In this document: positions 1 through 7,985 of the stretch, piece after piece
Position numbering within the stretch: the first letter of the stretch is position 1
Layout: every line of letters starts with the position of its first letter
Program-made: the position numbers and the translations under genes
Source: BMS3ABIN04 sp965554225
Lineage (GTDB): Bacteria; Bacteroidota; Ignavibacteria; Ignavibacteriales; Melioribacteraceae
DNA: 13,746 nucleotides
Assembly (NCBI GenBank): GCA_965554225.1
Contig: CBEVZC010000079.1
Coordinates: 1 to 13,746, forward strand
Direction: 5' to 3'
The notes under the pieces: generated by a model
The model's database searches: none
The model's input: only the letters and a program-made list of their open reading frames with translations
What the model was told of the DNA's origin: nothing

Positions 1-22
1 TTATTTAGGAGGTCAAAATTGC

Positions 23-133
23 ATGGTTAAAAATTATATTAAACTTATTTTAACAAAAAGATACACTTCTTATTTTAGAAATATAATACAAGGAATTATA
101 TTTCTTTTTCCGGTACCGGGGTTTCGATATTAA
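23..133 (+). CDS. Possible 36-residue small protein, unrecognised
   Basis: A short open frame of 36 codons starts at an ATG preceded by AGGAGGT (7-13), a near-perfect Shine-Dalgarno sequence at good spacing, and ends with TAA at 131-133. The product is basic and hydrophobic, with a possible single membrane segment in its second half (IIQGIIFLFPVPG). I recognise no family. It lies downstream of the minus-strand acyl-CoA synthetase and points the other way. In AT-rich DNA a frame of this length can arise by chance, so the ribosome binding site is the only real support. Confidence 0.25.
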   Translation: MVKNYIKLILTKRYTSYFRNIIQGIIFLFPVPGFRY

Positions 134-269
134 TTATTTGATTTTAAATTTGCAATTATAATATTGCTTTTAGATATTGTTATTTTACAATTCACTTCGA
201 TTTGGTGTTCATTTCGATTCCCGTTCACAGATTATGAGAGAAAACAAAATTAAGATTAAAACCTAATGT

Positions 270-2096
270 CTATTTTCTTTCCAATGAGCTATACATATCA
301 TCAATTAAATTACCATAACGCTCTTCTATTACTTTTCGTCTAATTTTAAGTGACGGAGTAATTTCGCCATTTTCAATAGTAAACGGCTTATCGAGCATTG
401 TAAATTTCCTAATTCTCTCGTAGTTCGCTAAATTCTTCTGGAATTTAGAAAACTCATTTTGCAACAAATCATCTATTTGTTTTAATTTTACTAATTCCTG
501 CTCATCTGTATAGCTTATTCTATGAGCATCTGCGTATTCTTTCAATGCCTCAAAATCCGGAACAATTAGAGCAGTTAGAAACATTCTTCTATCTCCAATA
601 AGAACAAACTGATCAATAAATTGGCTTGCAAGAAACATATTTTCTATTGGTGTTGGAGCCACATATTTTCCACCGGAAGTTTTAAATAAATGTTTCTTCC
701 TATCAGTAATTACAAGAAAACCTTCGGCATCAAATACACCAATATCACCGGTATAAAGCCAACCGTTTTTAAGTACAGCCTCGGTTTCTTTTTTATTCTT
801 AAAATAACCTTGCATTATATTTGGTCCTGCAGCTAAAATTTCTCCATCGGCTGCAATTTTAACATCAACGCCGGGCATTGGCTTCCCGACGGTTCCAAAT
901 TTGAAATCGTTCAATCTATTGGCGGCAATTACCGGAGAAGACTCGGTTAAACCATATCCTTCAATAATTATTAATCCGAGCGACAGGAAAAACTCTCCAT
1001 ATTCTCTTGCAAGAGCTGCTCCTCCCGAAATAAAGAATCTTAATCGCCCGCCGGTTTTTTCTCTAATTTTTGATAGGACCAGTTTGTCCGCTAACTTATG
1101 TTTTATATTCAAAGTAGCCGGAATCTTTTCATGCAGTTTTTTCTTAAATGCATAATCCCTTCCTATATCAAGCGCCCATTTGAATATTTTTTGTTTCTTC
1201 TCAGATTCCTTATCAACATTTCTTTTTATCCGCGAATAAATTCTCTCAAACAATCTTGGAACGGCTGTCATTATAGTTGGTTTAATTTCCATCATATTTG
1301 TGGCTACTTTTTCAATTCCCTCGGCAAAAGCAATTGTTGCTCCCGAAGACAATGCAGTATAATAACCTGCCATTCTTTCAAAAATATGACTCAACGGTAA
1401 AAATGAAAGGAAAGTATCATTTTCGTTAATGTCAAAAATTTGATGAGCAGAATGAGCATTGGATACAATATTCTTATGAGTTAACAAAACACCTTTTGGT
1501 TCTCCGGTAGTTCCCGAAGTATAAATTATTGTACAAATATCATCTTCCTTTGCCAATTCAGCCTGCTCATAAAAGTAATTAGGATTTTCAGCTTTATAGT
1601 TTTTGCCTAACTCAATAACTTCATTAAAAAGATAGACGTCCTTGGGTTTATCTTGTTTAATTTCATTCATCACTATAATAAATCTCAAGTTTTTTACTTT
1701 ACCTCGAACTTTTAATATTTTATTGAGATGAAATTCATTTGATACAATAACGCCAACTGCTTCGGAATTGTTAAGAATAAATTTTATTGTTTCGGAAGTA
1801 GAAATGGGATAAAGAGGTACATCTATTGCACCTAAACCCAAAATTGCAAAATCACTATTTGCCCACTCAACCCTATTTTCAGATAAAATAGCAACCTTAT
1901 TTCCTCTTTTTACCCTAAGAGAAGCCAAGCCTAGTGCAAAATTTTCCGTATCCTCTCTAAATTGATCATATGTTACATCTTCATACTTTCCTTTTTCCTT
2001 GCGTTTAAATATAGGTTTGCTCTTCCCTTTTCCAAAAACATTTGTTAAAAAAATAAAAATATCAGGAATGGTTTTAAAAGTAGATAATGCAGGCAT
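270..2096 (-). CDS. Long-chain fatty acid--CoA ligase (AMP-forming, FAA1/FadD type)
   Basis: A 608-residue adenylate-forming enzyme that should activate long-chain fatty acids with ATP and CoA through an acyl-AMP intermediate, feeding beta-oxidation or lipid synthesis at the inner face of the membrane. Visible motifs are the P-loop YTSGTTGEPKG (192-202), the A5 motif YGLTESSP (381-388), GWLYTGD (445-451), the DRKKHLFKTSGGKYVAP hinge region (465-481), and a C-terminal TPSLKIRRK segment where K584 is the likely catalytic lysine. The length of about 600 and the long insert before the A5 motif fit the FAA1 (COG1022) group rather than short acetyl-CoA synthetases. The ATG follows AGGGAGAG at suitable spacing. 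The gene is transcribed alone, divergent from the VTT membrane protein. Acyl chain length cannot be told from sequence. Confidence 0.92.
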   Translation of the reverse strand: MPALSTFKTIPDIFIFLTNVFGKGKSKPIFKRKEKGKYEDVTYDQFREDTENFALGLASLRVKRGNKVAILSENRVEWANSDFAILGLGAIDVPLYPISTSETIKFILNNSEAVGVIVSNEFHLNKILKVRGKVKNLRFIIVMNEIKQDKPKDVYLFNEVIELGKNYKAENPNYFYEQAELAKEDDICTIIYTSGTTGEPKGVLLTHKNIVSNAHSAHQIFDINENDTFLSFLPLSHIFERMAGYYTALSSGATIAFAEGIEKVATNMMEIKPTIMTAVPRLFERIYSRIKRNVDKESEKKQKIFKWALDIGRDYAFKKKLHEKIPATLNIKHKLADKLVLSKIREKTGGRLRFFISGGAALAREYGEFFLSLGLIIIEGYGLTESSPVIAANRLNDFKFGTVGKPMPGVDVKIAADGEILAAGPNIMQGYFKNKKETEAVLKNGWLYTGDIGVFDAEGFLVITDRKKHLFKTSGGKYVAPTPIENMFLASQFIDQFVLIGDRRMFLTALIVPDFEALKEYADAHRISYTDEQELVKLKQIDDLLQNEFSKFQKNLANYERIRKFTMLDKPFTIENGEITPSLKIRRKVIEERYGNLIDDMYSSLERK

Positions 2097-2125
2097 TGCT
2101 CTCTCCCTAAATAATAATTTTGTAA

Positions 2126-2152
2126 TTTATATTGGAAATTCATTAAAATCAA
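2126..2152 (-). promoter_or_regulatory. Weak candidate promoter of the acyl-CoA synthetase gene
   Basis: On the minus strand TTGATT (2152-2147) lies 15 nt upstream of TATAAA (2131-2126), about 30 nt before the start codon. The spacer is shorter than ideal and the whole divergent 224-bp intergenic region is AT-rich, so chance matches are common. I found no convincing promoter for the divergent plus-strand gene. Confidence 0.25.
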
Positions 2153-2320
2153 GTTTAAATATATATTTAACTTTCGAATATTTAATTTATAGACATCACA
2201 TTTAACTTTTCTGATCACTACAAAATATTATTTGGTTTTCCAATATATTTGTGATAAAAACACTTGTATTAACAAAAATATTCTGTTTATTTCAAATTTT
2301 AATTTTATATTTAATATTGT

Positions 2321-2935
2321 ATGAAATGGATTAGAGATATATACGACTGGGTTCTGCATTGGGCAGAAACTCCGTACGGACCTATAGCATTGTTTTTATT
2401 AGCTTTTGCAGAAGCTTCTTTTTTCCCTGTTCCTCCGGATGCGTTATTGATTGCTTTGGTTTTAGGTGCACGAAAAAAAGCTTTTAATTTTGCTTTCCTC
2501 TGCACTCTTGCATCTGTTACCGGTGCATTACTTGGTTATTCAATCGGGCATTTTGCTTGGTGGAGCGGGACTGGAGAATTTTCCTCTTTTGCTCAGTTTT
2601 TCTATCATAATATTCCGGGATTTAATGAAAAAATATTTTACGATGTAAAAGCATTGTATGATAAATGGAATTTTTGGATAATTTTTACAGCCGGCTTTAC
2701 ACCAATTCCTTATAAAGTTTTTACTATTTCAGCCGGAGCTTTTGATATTAACCTTGTACTGTTTATTATCGCTTCTATTGTTAGTCGTGCGGGTAGATTT
2801 TTCCTTGTCTCTTTCTTAATTTGGAAATTTGGCGAACAAATAAAATCATTTATTGATAAATATTTTAATTGGTTGGCAATTGCTTTTACAGTTTTACTAA
2901 TTGGCGGATTTTTCGCAATAAACTATATTTTGTAG
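2321..2935 (+). CDS. YqaA/DedA-like VTT-domain inner membrane protein
   Basis: A 204-residue multi-pass membrane protein of the SNARE-associated/VTT superfamily, closest in pattern to the YqaA branch (COG1238). Relatives in the superfamily act as membrane transporters or lipid scramblases; the substrate of this one is unknown. Visible features are a hydrophobic N-terminal part with E31 and the FFPVPPD re-entrant motif (34-40), a glycine-rich helix around 62-78 (TGALLGYSIGH), the family motif FTPIPYK (126-132) followed by a small-residue helix (TISAGA), conserved arginines R156 and R159, and a last helix at about 184-203. The start lacks a clear Shine-Dalgarno sequence and lies in AT-rich DNA. 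It is the only large plus-strand gene in the window and converges on transketolase, so it is probably monocistronic. Confidence 0.8.
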   Translation: MKWIRDIYDWVLHWAETPYGPIALFLLAFAEASFFPVPPDALLIALVLGARKKAFNFAFLCTLASVTGALLGYSIGHFAWWSGTGEFSSFAQFFYHNIPGFNEKIFYDVKALYDKWNFWIIFTAGFTPIPYKVFTISAGAFDINLVLFIIASIVSRAGRFFLVSFLIWKFGEQIKSFIDKYFNWLAIAFTVLLIGGFFAINYIL

Positions 2936-2968
2936 TTGATAGCTGAGAACTTAGAGTCGAAAATTAAA

Positions 2969-2999
2969 AAATCAAAATTTTAAGTTCAAAATCAAAATT
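2969..2999. repeat. Short direct repeat in the convergent intergenic gap
   Basis: AAATCAAAATT occurs at 2969-2979 and again at 2989-2999, a 20-nt period, between the 3' ends of the VTT gene and transketolase. The gap 2936-3090 holds no obvious GC-rich terminator hairpin for either gene. The repeat is low-complexity and may have no function. Confidence 0.35.
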
Positions 3000-3090
3000 C
3001 CGCGAGCGATACTCCCCCAAAATACTATATCTTAACTCAATTTGACTGTAATTAAAAAAGATTTTTAACTTTTTACTTAACCTCTTTTTC

Positions 3091-5103
3091 TCAAAATTCT
3101 GAATTCTCAATCTTCTCAATAATTTTTTCTGCAGTAAATCCATACTTTTCAAATAATATTTTGCCGGGTGCACTTGCTCCGTATTTACCATCAATTGCAA
3201 TGCTAATACCATCTTCGCCAATATATTTTTCCCATCCTTGTGAAATGCCGGCTTCTATAGAAACTCTTTTCTTAACTTCTTTCGGTAATACAGAATTTTT
3301 ATATTCATCAGATTGCATTTCAAATAATTCCCAACTTGGAAAACTTACTACTCGAATATTTTTCCCTTGGGCCTTCAGATTTTCAGCCGTTTCCAATGCA
3401 ATAGAAACTTCAGAACCTGTTGCCATTAAAATTATATCCGGCAAACCTTTAGAATCTTTTAGAATATATGCCCCCTTTTCTAAATCTTCTGCAGAAGCAT
3501 ATTTTGTTCTATCCAATATTTGTAATTTTTGTCGTGTTAACAAAATTGCTACCGGTTGTTTTTTAATTTCCAAAGCCGTTTTCCAAGCATAAACCGTTTC
3601 GTTTGCATCAGCAGGGCGAATTACGATAAGTCCCGGAATAGAACGTAACGCCGCAAAATGTTCAATTGGTTGATGAGTAGGACCATCTTCGCCAAGTCCA
3701 ATGCTATCGTGAGTAAACACATAAATCGGACGAATTCTTGAAATTGCGGCAAGGCGGATAGATGGACGTAAATAATCGGAGAAAACTAAAAATGTTGCGC
3801 CGTAAGGGATAACTCCGCCAAACAAAGCCATTCCATTTAGAATACCCGCCATTCCATGCTCGCGAATCCCGAAGTGAAAGTTTCTTCCGCCAAAGTTTTT
3901 TTTACCGAATGCATCTTCATTCTGCATTAAAGTGTTTGTAGACGGTGCAAGATCGGCAGAACCCCCAACCAATGTTGGAATGAAATTCTTAATTGCATTT
4001 ATCACTTTACCGGAAGCTGCTCTTGTTGCAATAACTTCACTGTAGTTTTCAAATTTCGGAAGTTTAGCAATCCAATCGTTACCAAAATCCCCATTCATAA
4101 TTCCCTTAAATAATTCCGCTTCCGCCGGAAACTCTGTTCTATACTTTTCAAAAAGATCATTCCATTGCTTTTCAAATTCTACACCTTTAGTCTTGACCTC
4201 ATCAAAATGATCATAAACTTCTTCCGGAACAAAAAATTTCTTATCCGGATCCCAACCAAAATTCTGCTTCGTTAGTTTAACTTCTTCTTCACCCAATGGG
4301 GAGCCATGAATACCGGCAGTATTTTGTTTGTTCGGACTTCCAAAGCCAATTACCGTATTTGTAATAATTAATGTAGGTTTGCTTTTTTCATCTTGCGCTT
4401 TTCTAATTGCAGTTTCCAATTCACTAAGATTGTTTACGTCACTAACATTCAAAACATTCCAGTGTAACGATTCAAATCTTTTCTGAACATCATCGGAATA
4501 AGCAAGTGATGTTTTTCCTTCTATTGTAATATGATTATTATCATAAAAAACAATTAAGTTATCCAAACCGTTATGCCCTGCAAATGAAGCCGCTTCTTGA
4601 GTAATACCTTCCATCAGATCACCGTCTCCGGCAATTGCATAAATAGTATTATTCATAATATTGTAATTCTCTTTATTAAATTTTGAACCAAGAAATTTAG
4701 ACGCAACCGCCATTCCAACTGCATTTGAAAAACCTTGCCCTAAAGGACCTGTAGTTGTTTCAACCCCGGGTGTTAAACCATACTCAGGATGACCCGGAGT
4801 AATACTTCCCCACTGTCTAAAATTTTTAAGATCATCAAGTGATACTTTATACCCGGAAAGATGAAGCAGAGAATAAAGTAACATGCTTCCATGACCAGCG
4901 GAGAGTACAAATCTATCTCTTCCAATCCAATTCGGATTTTCCGGATTATGCCTCATTATTTTTTTGTAAAGCAAATATCCGATTGGAGCACAACCCATCG
5001 GCATACCCGGATGTCCCGAATTTGCTTTTTGTATCGCATCGACAGCTAATAACCTGATTGTATTAATACTTTTCAATTCAATATTACTTTCATTCATTGC
5101 CAT
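3091..5103 (-). CDS. tkt: Transketolase
   Basis: A complete 670-residue thiamine-diphosphate enzyme of the non-oxidative pentose phosphate pathway. It moves two-carbon ketol units between xylulose 5-phosphate and ribose 5-phosphate or erythrose 4-phosphate in the cytoplasm. The N-terminal SGHPG (H31) and AGHGS (H71) histidines, the TPP/metal motif GDGD (159-162) running to NN (189-190), the catalytic glutamate E415 in GIREHG, and the GEDGPTHQP active-site loop (H477) are all present. Length matches full-size bacterial transketolases, so it is not the split two-gene form. The chosen ATG follows AAAGG at about 7 nt; a second ATG two codons later is possible. It is separated from its neighbours by 145 nt upstream and 155 nt downstream, so it is probably transcribed on its own. 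Confidence 0.96.
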   Translation of the reverse strand: MAMNESNIELKSINTIRLLAVDAIQKANSGHPGMPMGCAPIGYLLYKKIMRHNPENPNWIGRDRFVLSAGHGSMLLYSLLHLSGYKVSLDDLKNFRQWGSITPGHPEYGLTPGVETTTGPLGQGFSNAVGMAVASKFLGSKFNKENYNIMNNTIYAIAGDGDLMEGITQEAASFAGHNGLDNLIVFYDNNHITIEGKTSLAYSDDVQKRFESLHWNVLNVSDVNNLSELETAIRKAQDEKSKPTLIITNTVIGFGSPNKQNTAGIHGSPLGEEEVKLTKQNFGWDPDKKFFVPEEVYDHFDEVKTKGVEFEKQWNDLFEKYRTEFPAEAELFKGIMNGDFGNDWIAKLPKFENYSEVIATRAASGKVINAIKNFIPTLVGGSADLAPSTNTLMQNEDAFGKKNFGGRNFHFGIREHGMAGILNGMALFGGVIPYGATFLVFSDYLRPSIRLAAISRIRPIYVFTHDSIGLGEDGPTHQPIEHFAALRSIPGLIVIRPADANETVYAWKTALEIKKQPVAILLTRQKLQILDRTKYASAEDLEKGAYILKDSKGLPDIILMATGSEVSIALETAENLKAQGKNIRVVSFPSWELFEMQSDEYKNSVLPKEVKKRVSIEAGISQGWEKYIGEDGISIAIDGKYGASAPGKILFEKYGFTAEKIIEKIENSEF

Positions 5104-5209
5104 GTTTAGACCTTTTTCAGATTAGGAAAAAATATTTTTGTGATTACTAATTTAGAAATTTTGTTTGATAAAATTTGGAATTTATGCGACAAATTTAAGT
5201 TAAATAGAG

Positions 5210-5228
5210 AGATTGTAATCCACAATCT
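5210..5228. other. Small inverted repeat upstream of transketolase
   Basis: AGATTGT (5210-5216) and ACAATCT (5222-5228) form a perfect 7-bp stem with a 5-nt loop between the stop of the seven-helix membrane protein and the transketolase gene. No T-run follows on the minus strand, so it is a weak terminator candidate; it could instead be an operator near the tkt promoter. A TAAATTTG match to the Bacteroidota -7 consensus (TAnnTTTG) lies just downstream at 5197-5190 on the minus strand, but I found no -33 TTTG at the usual distance. Confidence 0.3.
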
Positions 5229-5248
5229 AAATCAAAAAATAATTTAGT

Positions 5249-5920
5249 TTAAGTTTTTTTATTGTTTTCCAGTTTATTGTTCAAAACAAAATATGTTATA
5301 AATATTGCCAGTATAAAAGCGAATTTACACAAAATGCTTTCAACGGCTTCTAACATCCCCGGAACTAACCTTGTTATTAGCACACTTGGAACAAACGCAA
5401 TTAAATAACCCCATAATAAAACTTTACTTAAAGAAGTTTTTGTGTTTCTATTTTCTTTAACAACTTTTAGCAAAAGGAGAATAATAAGAAATAAAATTGG
5501 AAGGTAGTAAAATATTCCGTATAAAAATCCAAGCGGATAATTATATGCAGCATAGGTAACCGTACATTTAGTAACAATAAATTTATCTATTATAGTTGGA
5601 TAATATATCACAAATGCTATAGCAGGCAAGAAAAGCAACAAATTGAACTTGCTCTCGTAATTCCAATAAATTAAAACGATATAAAGGGCAAGAGGTGGTA
5701 AAAAGCTGATGTCGAAAAAAGCCAGGTAAACAACAAACGAAGAAGTTAATCCGATGCCACAAATTAAAAATTCAATTGTTTGATAAAGGAATAGCAATAT
5801 CAATAAAATTAAAGATAGTTTATTTACACGGTTACGTTCGGCTTTAATCCTAATTATGATAATAAAAATTAATTCTACAATTGCAAAAAGCAGCGAGACT
5901 GAACCATTTAGATTAAACAT
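5249..5920 (-). CDS. Seven-helix integral membrane protein, function unknown
   Basis: I do not recognise this 223-residue protein with certainty. It is almost entirely hydrophobic, with about seven membrane segments near residues 8-24, 34-54, 59-86, 92-108, 128-151, 165-185 and 195-213, short loops rich in Lys/Arg, and a charged, asparagine-rich tail. The paired prolines P75-P76 inside the third segment (SFLPPLALY) and the glutamate before FLICG (E50) recall the N-terminal seven-helix sensor module found in front of some histidine kinases, but no kinase or other output domain is attached. The start has only a weak GGAC upstream. It lies 39 nt downstream of the double CDGSH gene on the same strand and may be co-transcribed with it. 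The real-gene call rests on length and helix pattern. Confidence 0.7.
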   Translation of the reverse strand: MFNLNGSVSLLFAIVELIFIIIIRIKAERNRVNKLSLILLILLFLYQTIEFLICGIGLTSSFVVYLAFFDISFLPPLALYIVLIYWNYESKFNLLLFLPAIAFVIYYPTIIDKFIVTKCTVTYAAYNYPLGFLYGIFYYLPILFLIILLLLKVVKENRNTKTSLSKVLLWGYLIAFVPSVLITRLVPGMLEAVESILCKFAFILAIFITYFVLNNKLENNKKT

Positions 5921-5959
5921 TCGGTCCGTTTTGAAAAATAATAAGATTTATTACAATAC

Positions 5960-6196
5960 TCATAACGAGCTGTGGGTCCCATCGCAGAAAGGTTTATTAT
6001 TTGAATGCTTACACCCACACCAAGCAACCTTTTTTTCTTCAGCAATTTCAACTATAACTGGTAAAAATTCAGACCCTTTATGGGAACCGTCGCAAAACGG
6101 CTGATTAGCTGATTCTCCACAAGCACACCATGCATATTTGCCTGGTTTTGCTGTTTCAACGAAAGGGGATTTTTGAGCTATTTTTGGATCAGACAT
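5960..6196 (-). CDS. Double CDGSH iron-sulfur domain protein
   Basis: A 78-residue protein made of two CDGSH zinc-finger-like motifs, each expected to hold a [2Fe-2S] cluster through three cysteines and one histidine. Motif one uses C24, C26, C35 and H39 (WCACG to CDGSH). Motif two uses C60, C62, C71 and H75 (WCGCK to CDGTH). It has no membrane anchor, so it belongs with the soluble tandem-motif prokaryotic relatives of mitoNEET rather than the anchored eukaryotic type. Proposed family roles are electron or cluster transfer and redox sensing; the partner is unknown. A good Shine-Dalgarno sequence (GGAGA) precedes the ATG. It stands upstream of the seven-helix protein on the same strand. Confidence 0.9.
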   Translation of the reverse strand: MSDPKIAQKSPFVETAKPGKYAWCACGESANQPFCDGSHKGSEFLPVIVEIAEEKKVAWCGCKHSNNKPFCDGTHSSL

Positions 6197-6346
6197 ATTT
6201 TCTCCATATTAAAATGAAATAATCTTATGCTACTTAAAGTTATTAAGTACTAAATTTAGTTATATTATTTACTTTTATCAACTATTGTGAAGATTAAGAA
6301 TAATGTTTGATATGGTAAATTTTTAGAAGAAATCTTGGACAGATAG

Positions 6347-6385
6347 AATAGCTGCCGAAATAAATAATTAAGTTCGGCAGCTATT
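6347..6385 (-). terminator. Intrinsic terminator of fumC
   Basis: A perfect 13-bp inverted repeat (6347-6359 with 6373-6385, core AGCTGCCGAA/TTCGGCAGCT) with a 13-nt AT-rich loop begins 8 nt past the fumarase stop codon. The stem is the most GC-rich and longest hairpin I found in the window. The trailing sequence on the minus strand (CTATCTGTCC) has only a poor U-tract, so termination could be imperfect or the hairpin could mainly protect the 3' end. Confidence 0.7.
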
Positions 6386-6392
6386 AAGTTTA

Positions 6393-7787
6393 TTAGTTTT
6401 CTTTCGGACCAATCATTTTCTCAGGACGTACATACTCGTCAAATTGTTCCTCTGTTAAAATACCTAATTCAACAGCAGCCTCTTTCAGAGTTTGATTATC
6501 CTTATGAGCTTTCTTAGCAATCTTTGCTGCGTTATCATAACCAACGTAAGGATTAAGAGCGGTTACTAACATTAGCGAATTTTTTAGTAATTGATCGATT
6601 CTTTCCTTGTTTGGTTTAATCCCTGCAACCATATGGTCACTAAAACTACTTGAAGCATCGGCAAGCAATCTAATTGACTGAAGCAAATTATAAATCATAA
6701 CAGGTTTGTAAACATTCAGTTCAAAATTACCGCTGGCACCGGCAAAAGTTATTGTTGTGTGATTACCCATCACTTGTGTACAAACCATCGTCATTGCTTC
6801 GGCTTGAGTGGGATTAACTTTACCCGGCATAATCGAACTTCCCGGTTCATTAGCCGGTAAACTTAATTCTCCTATCCCACTTCTCGGGCCGGAACCCATC
6901 CAGCGGATATCATTTGCTATTTTAAATAGTGAAGCAGCAATTGTATTAAGAACACCGCTAAATTCTACTACTGCGTCATGAGCAGCCAGAGCTTCATATT
7001 TATTTGGTGCAGAAGTAAATTTTTGACCGGTTAATTCAGATATTTTCTTTGCAGATAATTCCGCAAAATCTTTGTGAGTATTCAAACCAGTTCCTACAGC
7101 TGTTCCGCCAAGAGCTAATTCCGATAATCTCGGGAGAGCAGCATCAATTCTAGCTAATCCGTTTGTCAGCTGTTGAACATAGCCTGAAAATTCTTGTCCC
7201 AATGTAAGAGGTGTTGCATCCATTAAATGTGTTCTACCATTTTTAATGATATCGGCAAATTCTTCTCTTTTTGCTTGAAAAGTGTCACGGAGTTTTGTAA
7301 GCATAGGAATTAATCTTCTATATGTTTCTTCAACAGCAGCTATATGCATAGCAGTCGGGAAAGTGTCGTTGGAAGATTGAGCTTTGTTAACATCATCATT
7401 TGGATGAATAGGTTTTTTACTGCCCATTACTCCGCCTGCAATTTCAATTGCCCGGTTGGAAATCACTTCGTTTGAATTCATATTCGTTTGTGTTCCGCTG
7501 CCTGTCTGCCAAACAACCAGAGGAAAATGTTCATCAAGTTTTCCTTCAATAACTTCATCAGCAGCTTGAACAATTAAATCTTTTTTATCATCCGGCAGCA
7601 TTCCAAGTTCATTGTTTGTAAGAGCGGCAGCTTTTTTTAATATTCCAAGTGCTCTAATAATTTCTCGTGGAAATCTTTCTCCACCAATCTTAAAGTTTTC
7701 TTTTGATCTTTGCGTTTGTGCTCCCCAGTATTTATCGGCAGGAACTTTAACCTCACCCATAGTATCAGTTTCAATTCTGTATTCCAT
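6393..7787 (-). CDS. fumC: Fumarate hydratase, class II
   Basis: A 464-residue member of the fumarase/aspartase superfamily, converting fumarate and malate reversibly in the TCA cycle; class II is iron-free and homotetrameric. The superfamily signature GSSIMPGKVNPTQ (316-328) carries the catalytic serine loop. Other active-site segments are SGTQTNMNSNE (97-107), SSNDTFPTAMH (138-148) and GRTHLMDATPLT with H187. The family separates fumarase from aspartase, and the overall fit here is to FumC. The frame can be opened at a TTG four codons earlier (7799), but the ATG at 7785-7787 is preferred: it follows GGAGGC at ideal spacing, and the usual family N-terminus (MEYRIE...MGEV) starts there. The gene appears monocistronic with its own promoter and terminator. 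Confidence 0.96.
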   Translation of the reverse strand: MEYRIETDTMGEVKVPADKYWGAQTQRSKENFKIGGERFPREIIRALGILKKAAALTNNELGMLPDDKKDLIVQAADEVIEGKLDEHFPLVVWQTGSGTQTNMNSNEVISNRAIEIAGGVMGSKKPIHPNDDVNKAQSSNDTFPTAMHIAAVEETYRRLIPMLTKLRDTFQAKREEFADIIKNGRTHLMDATPLTLGQEFSGYVQQLTNGLARIDAALPRLSELALGGTAVGTGLNTHKDFAELSAKKISELTGQKFTSAPNKYEALAAHDAVVEFSGVLNTIAASLFKIANDIRWMGSGPRSGIGELSLPANEPGSSIMPGKVNPTQAEAMTMVCTQVMGNHTTITFAGASGNFELNVYKPVMIYNLLQSIRLLADASSSFSDHMVAGIKPNKERIDQLLKNSLMLVTALNPYVGYDNAAKIAKKAHKDNQTLKEAAVELGILTEEQFDEYVRPEKMIGPKEN

Positions 7788-7791
7788 TTTT

Positions 7792-7797
7792 GCCTCC
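7792..7797 (-). promoter_or_regulatory. Ribosome binding site that decides the fumC start
   Basis: GGAGGC on the minus strand lies 4 nt before the ATG at 7785-7787. It overlaps the upstream in-frame TTG (7797-7799), which has no such site in front of it. This places translation at the ATG. Confidence 0.7.
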
Positions 7798-7824
7798 AAA
7801 ATTTTGATTTATAATAATAAATGA

Positions 7825-7853
7825 AAAATAAGTTAAAATGACACGAATATCAA
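7825..7853 (-). promoter_or_regulatory. Candidate sigma-70-type promoter of fumC
   Basis: On the minus strand TTGATA (7853-7848) and TATTTT (7830-7825) are separated by exactly 17 nt, giving a predicted start of transcription about 30 nt before the ATG. The rest of the 198-nt gap between fumC and the lipoprotein gene shows no other clear element. Confidence 0.4.
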
Positions 7854-7985
7854 TTTTAAGGATTTAACCAACTTTTCTAATAAATTTTATACTGTAAACT
7901 AAATTAATTCTGATTTAAAAGCGAAATGTTTTCTTAAATATTTTAGATTATTCGAATTATAAAGTTTGTTTAGAACATAAAAATA

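Noticed and set aside
195..232. tRNA-like TTTCGATTCCCG stretch
   Set aside because: It resembles a T-arm, but no matching acceptor stem, anticodon arm or D-arm could be found on either strand.
901..1400. Plus-strand open frames inside the acyl-CoA synthetase gene
   Set aside because: They are antisense to conserved coding sequence, low in complexity and without ribosome binding sites.
2249..2283. TTGTGA/AATATT as promoter of the VTT gene
   Set aside because: The spacing and -10 match are poor in a region where nearly any AT-rich hexamer can be found.
3161..3592. 143-codon plus-strand open frame inside transketolase
   Set aside because: It lies wholly antisense to a well-supported gene, and its translation has no recognisable domain; it is a shadow of codon bias.
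7797..7799. TTG as start of fumarase
   Set aside because: It overlaps the Shine-Dalgarno of the ATG four codons later, and the family N-terminus begins at that ATG.
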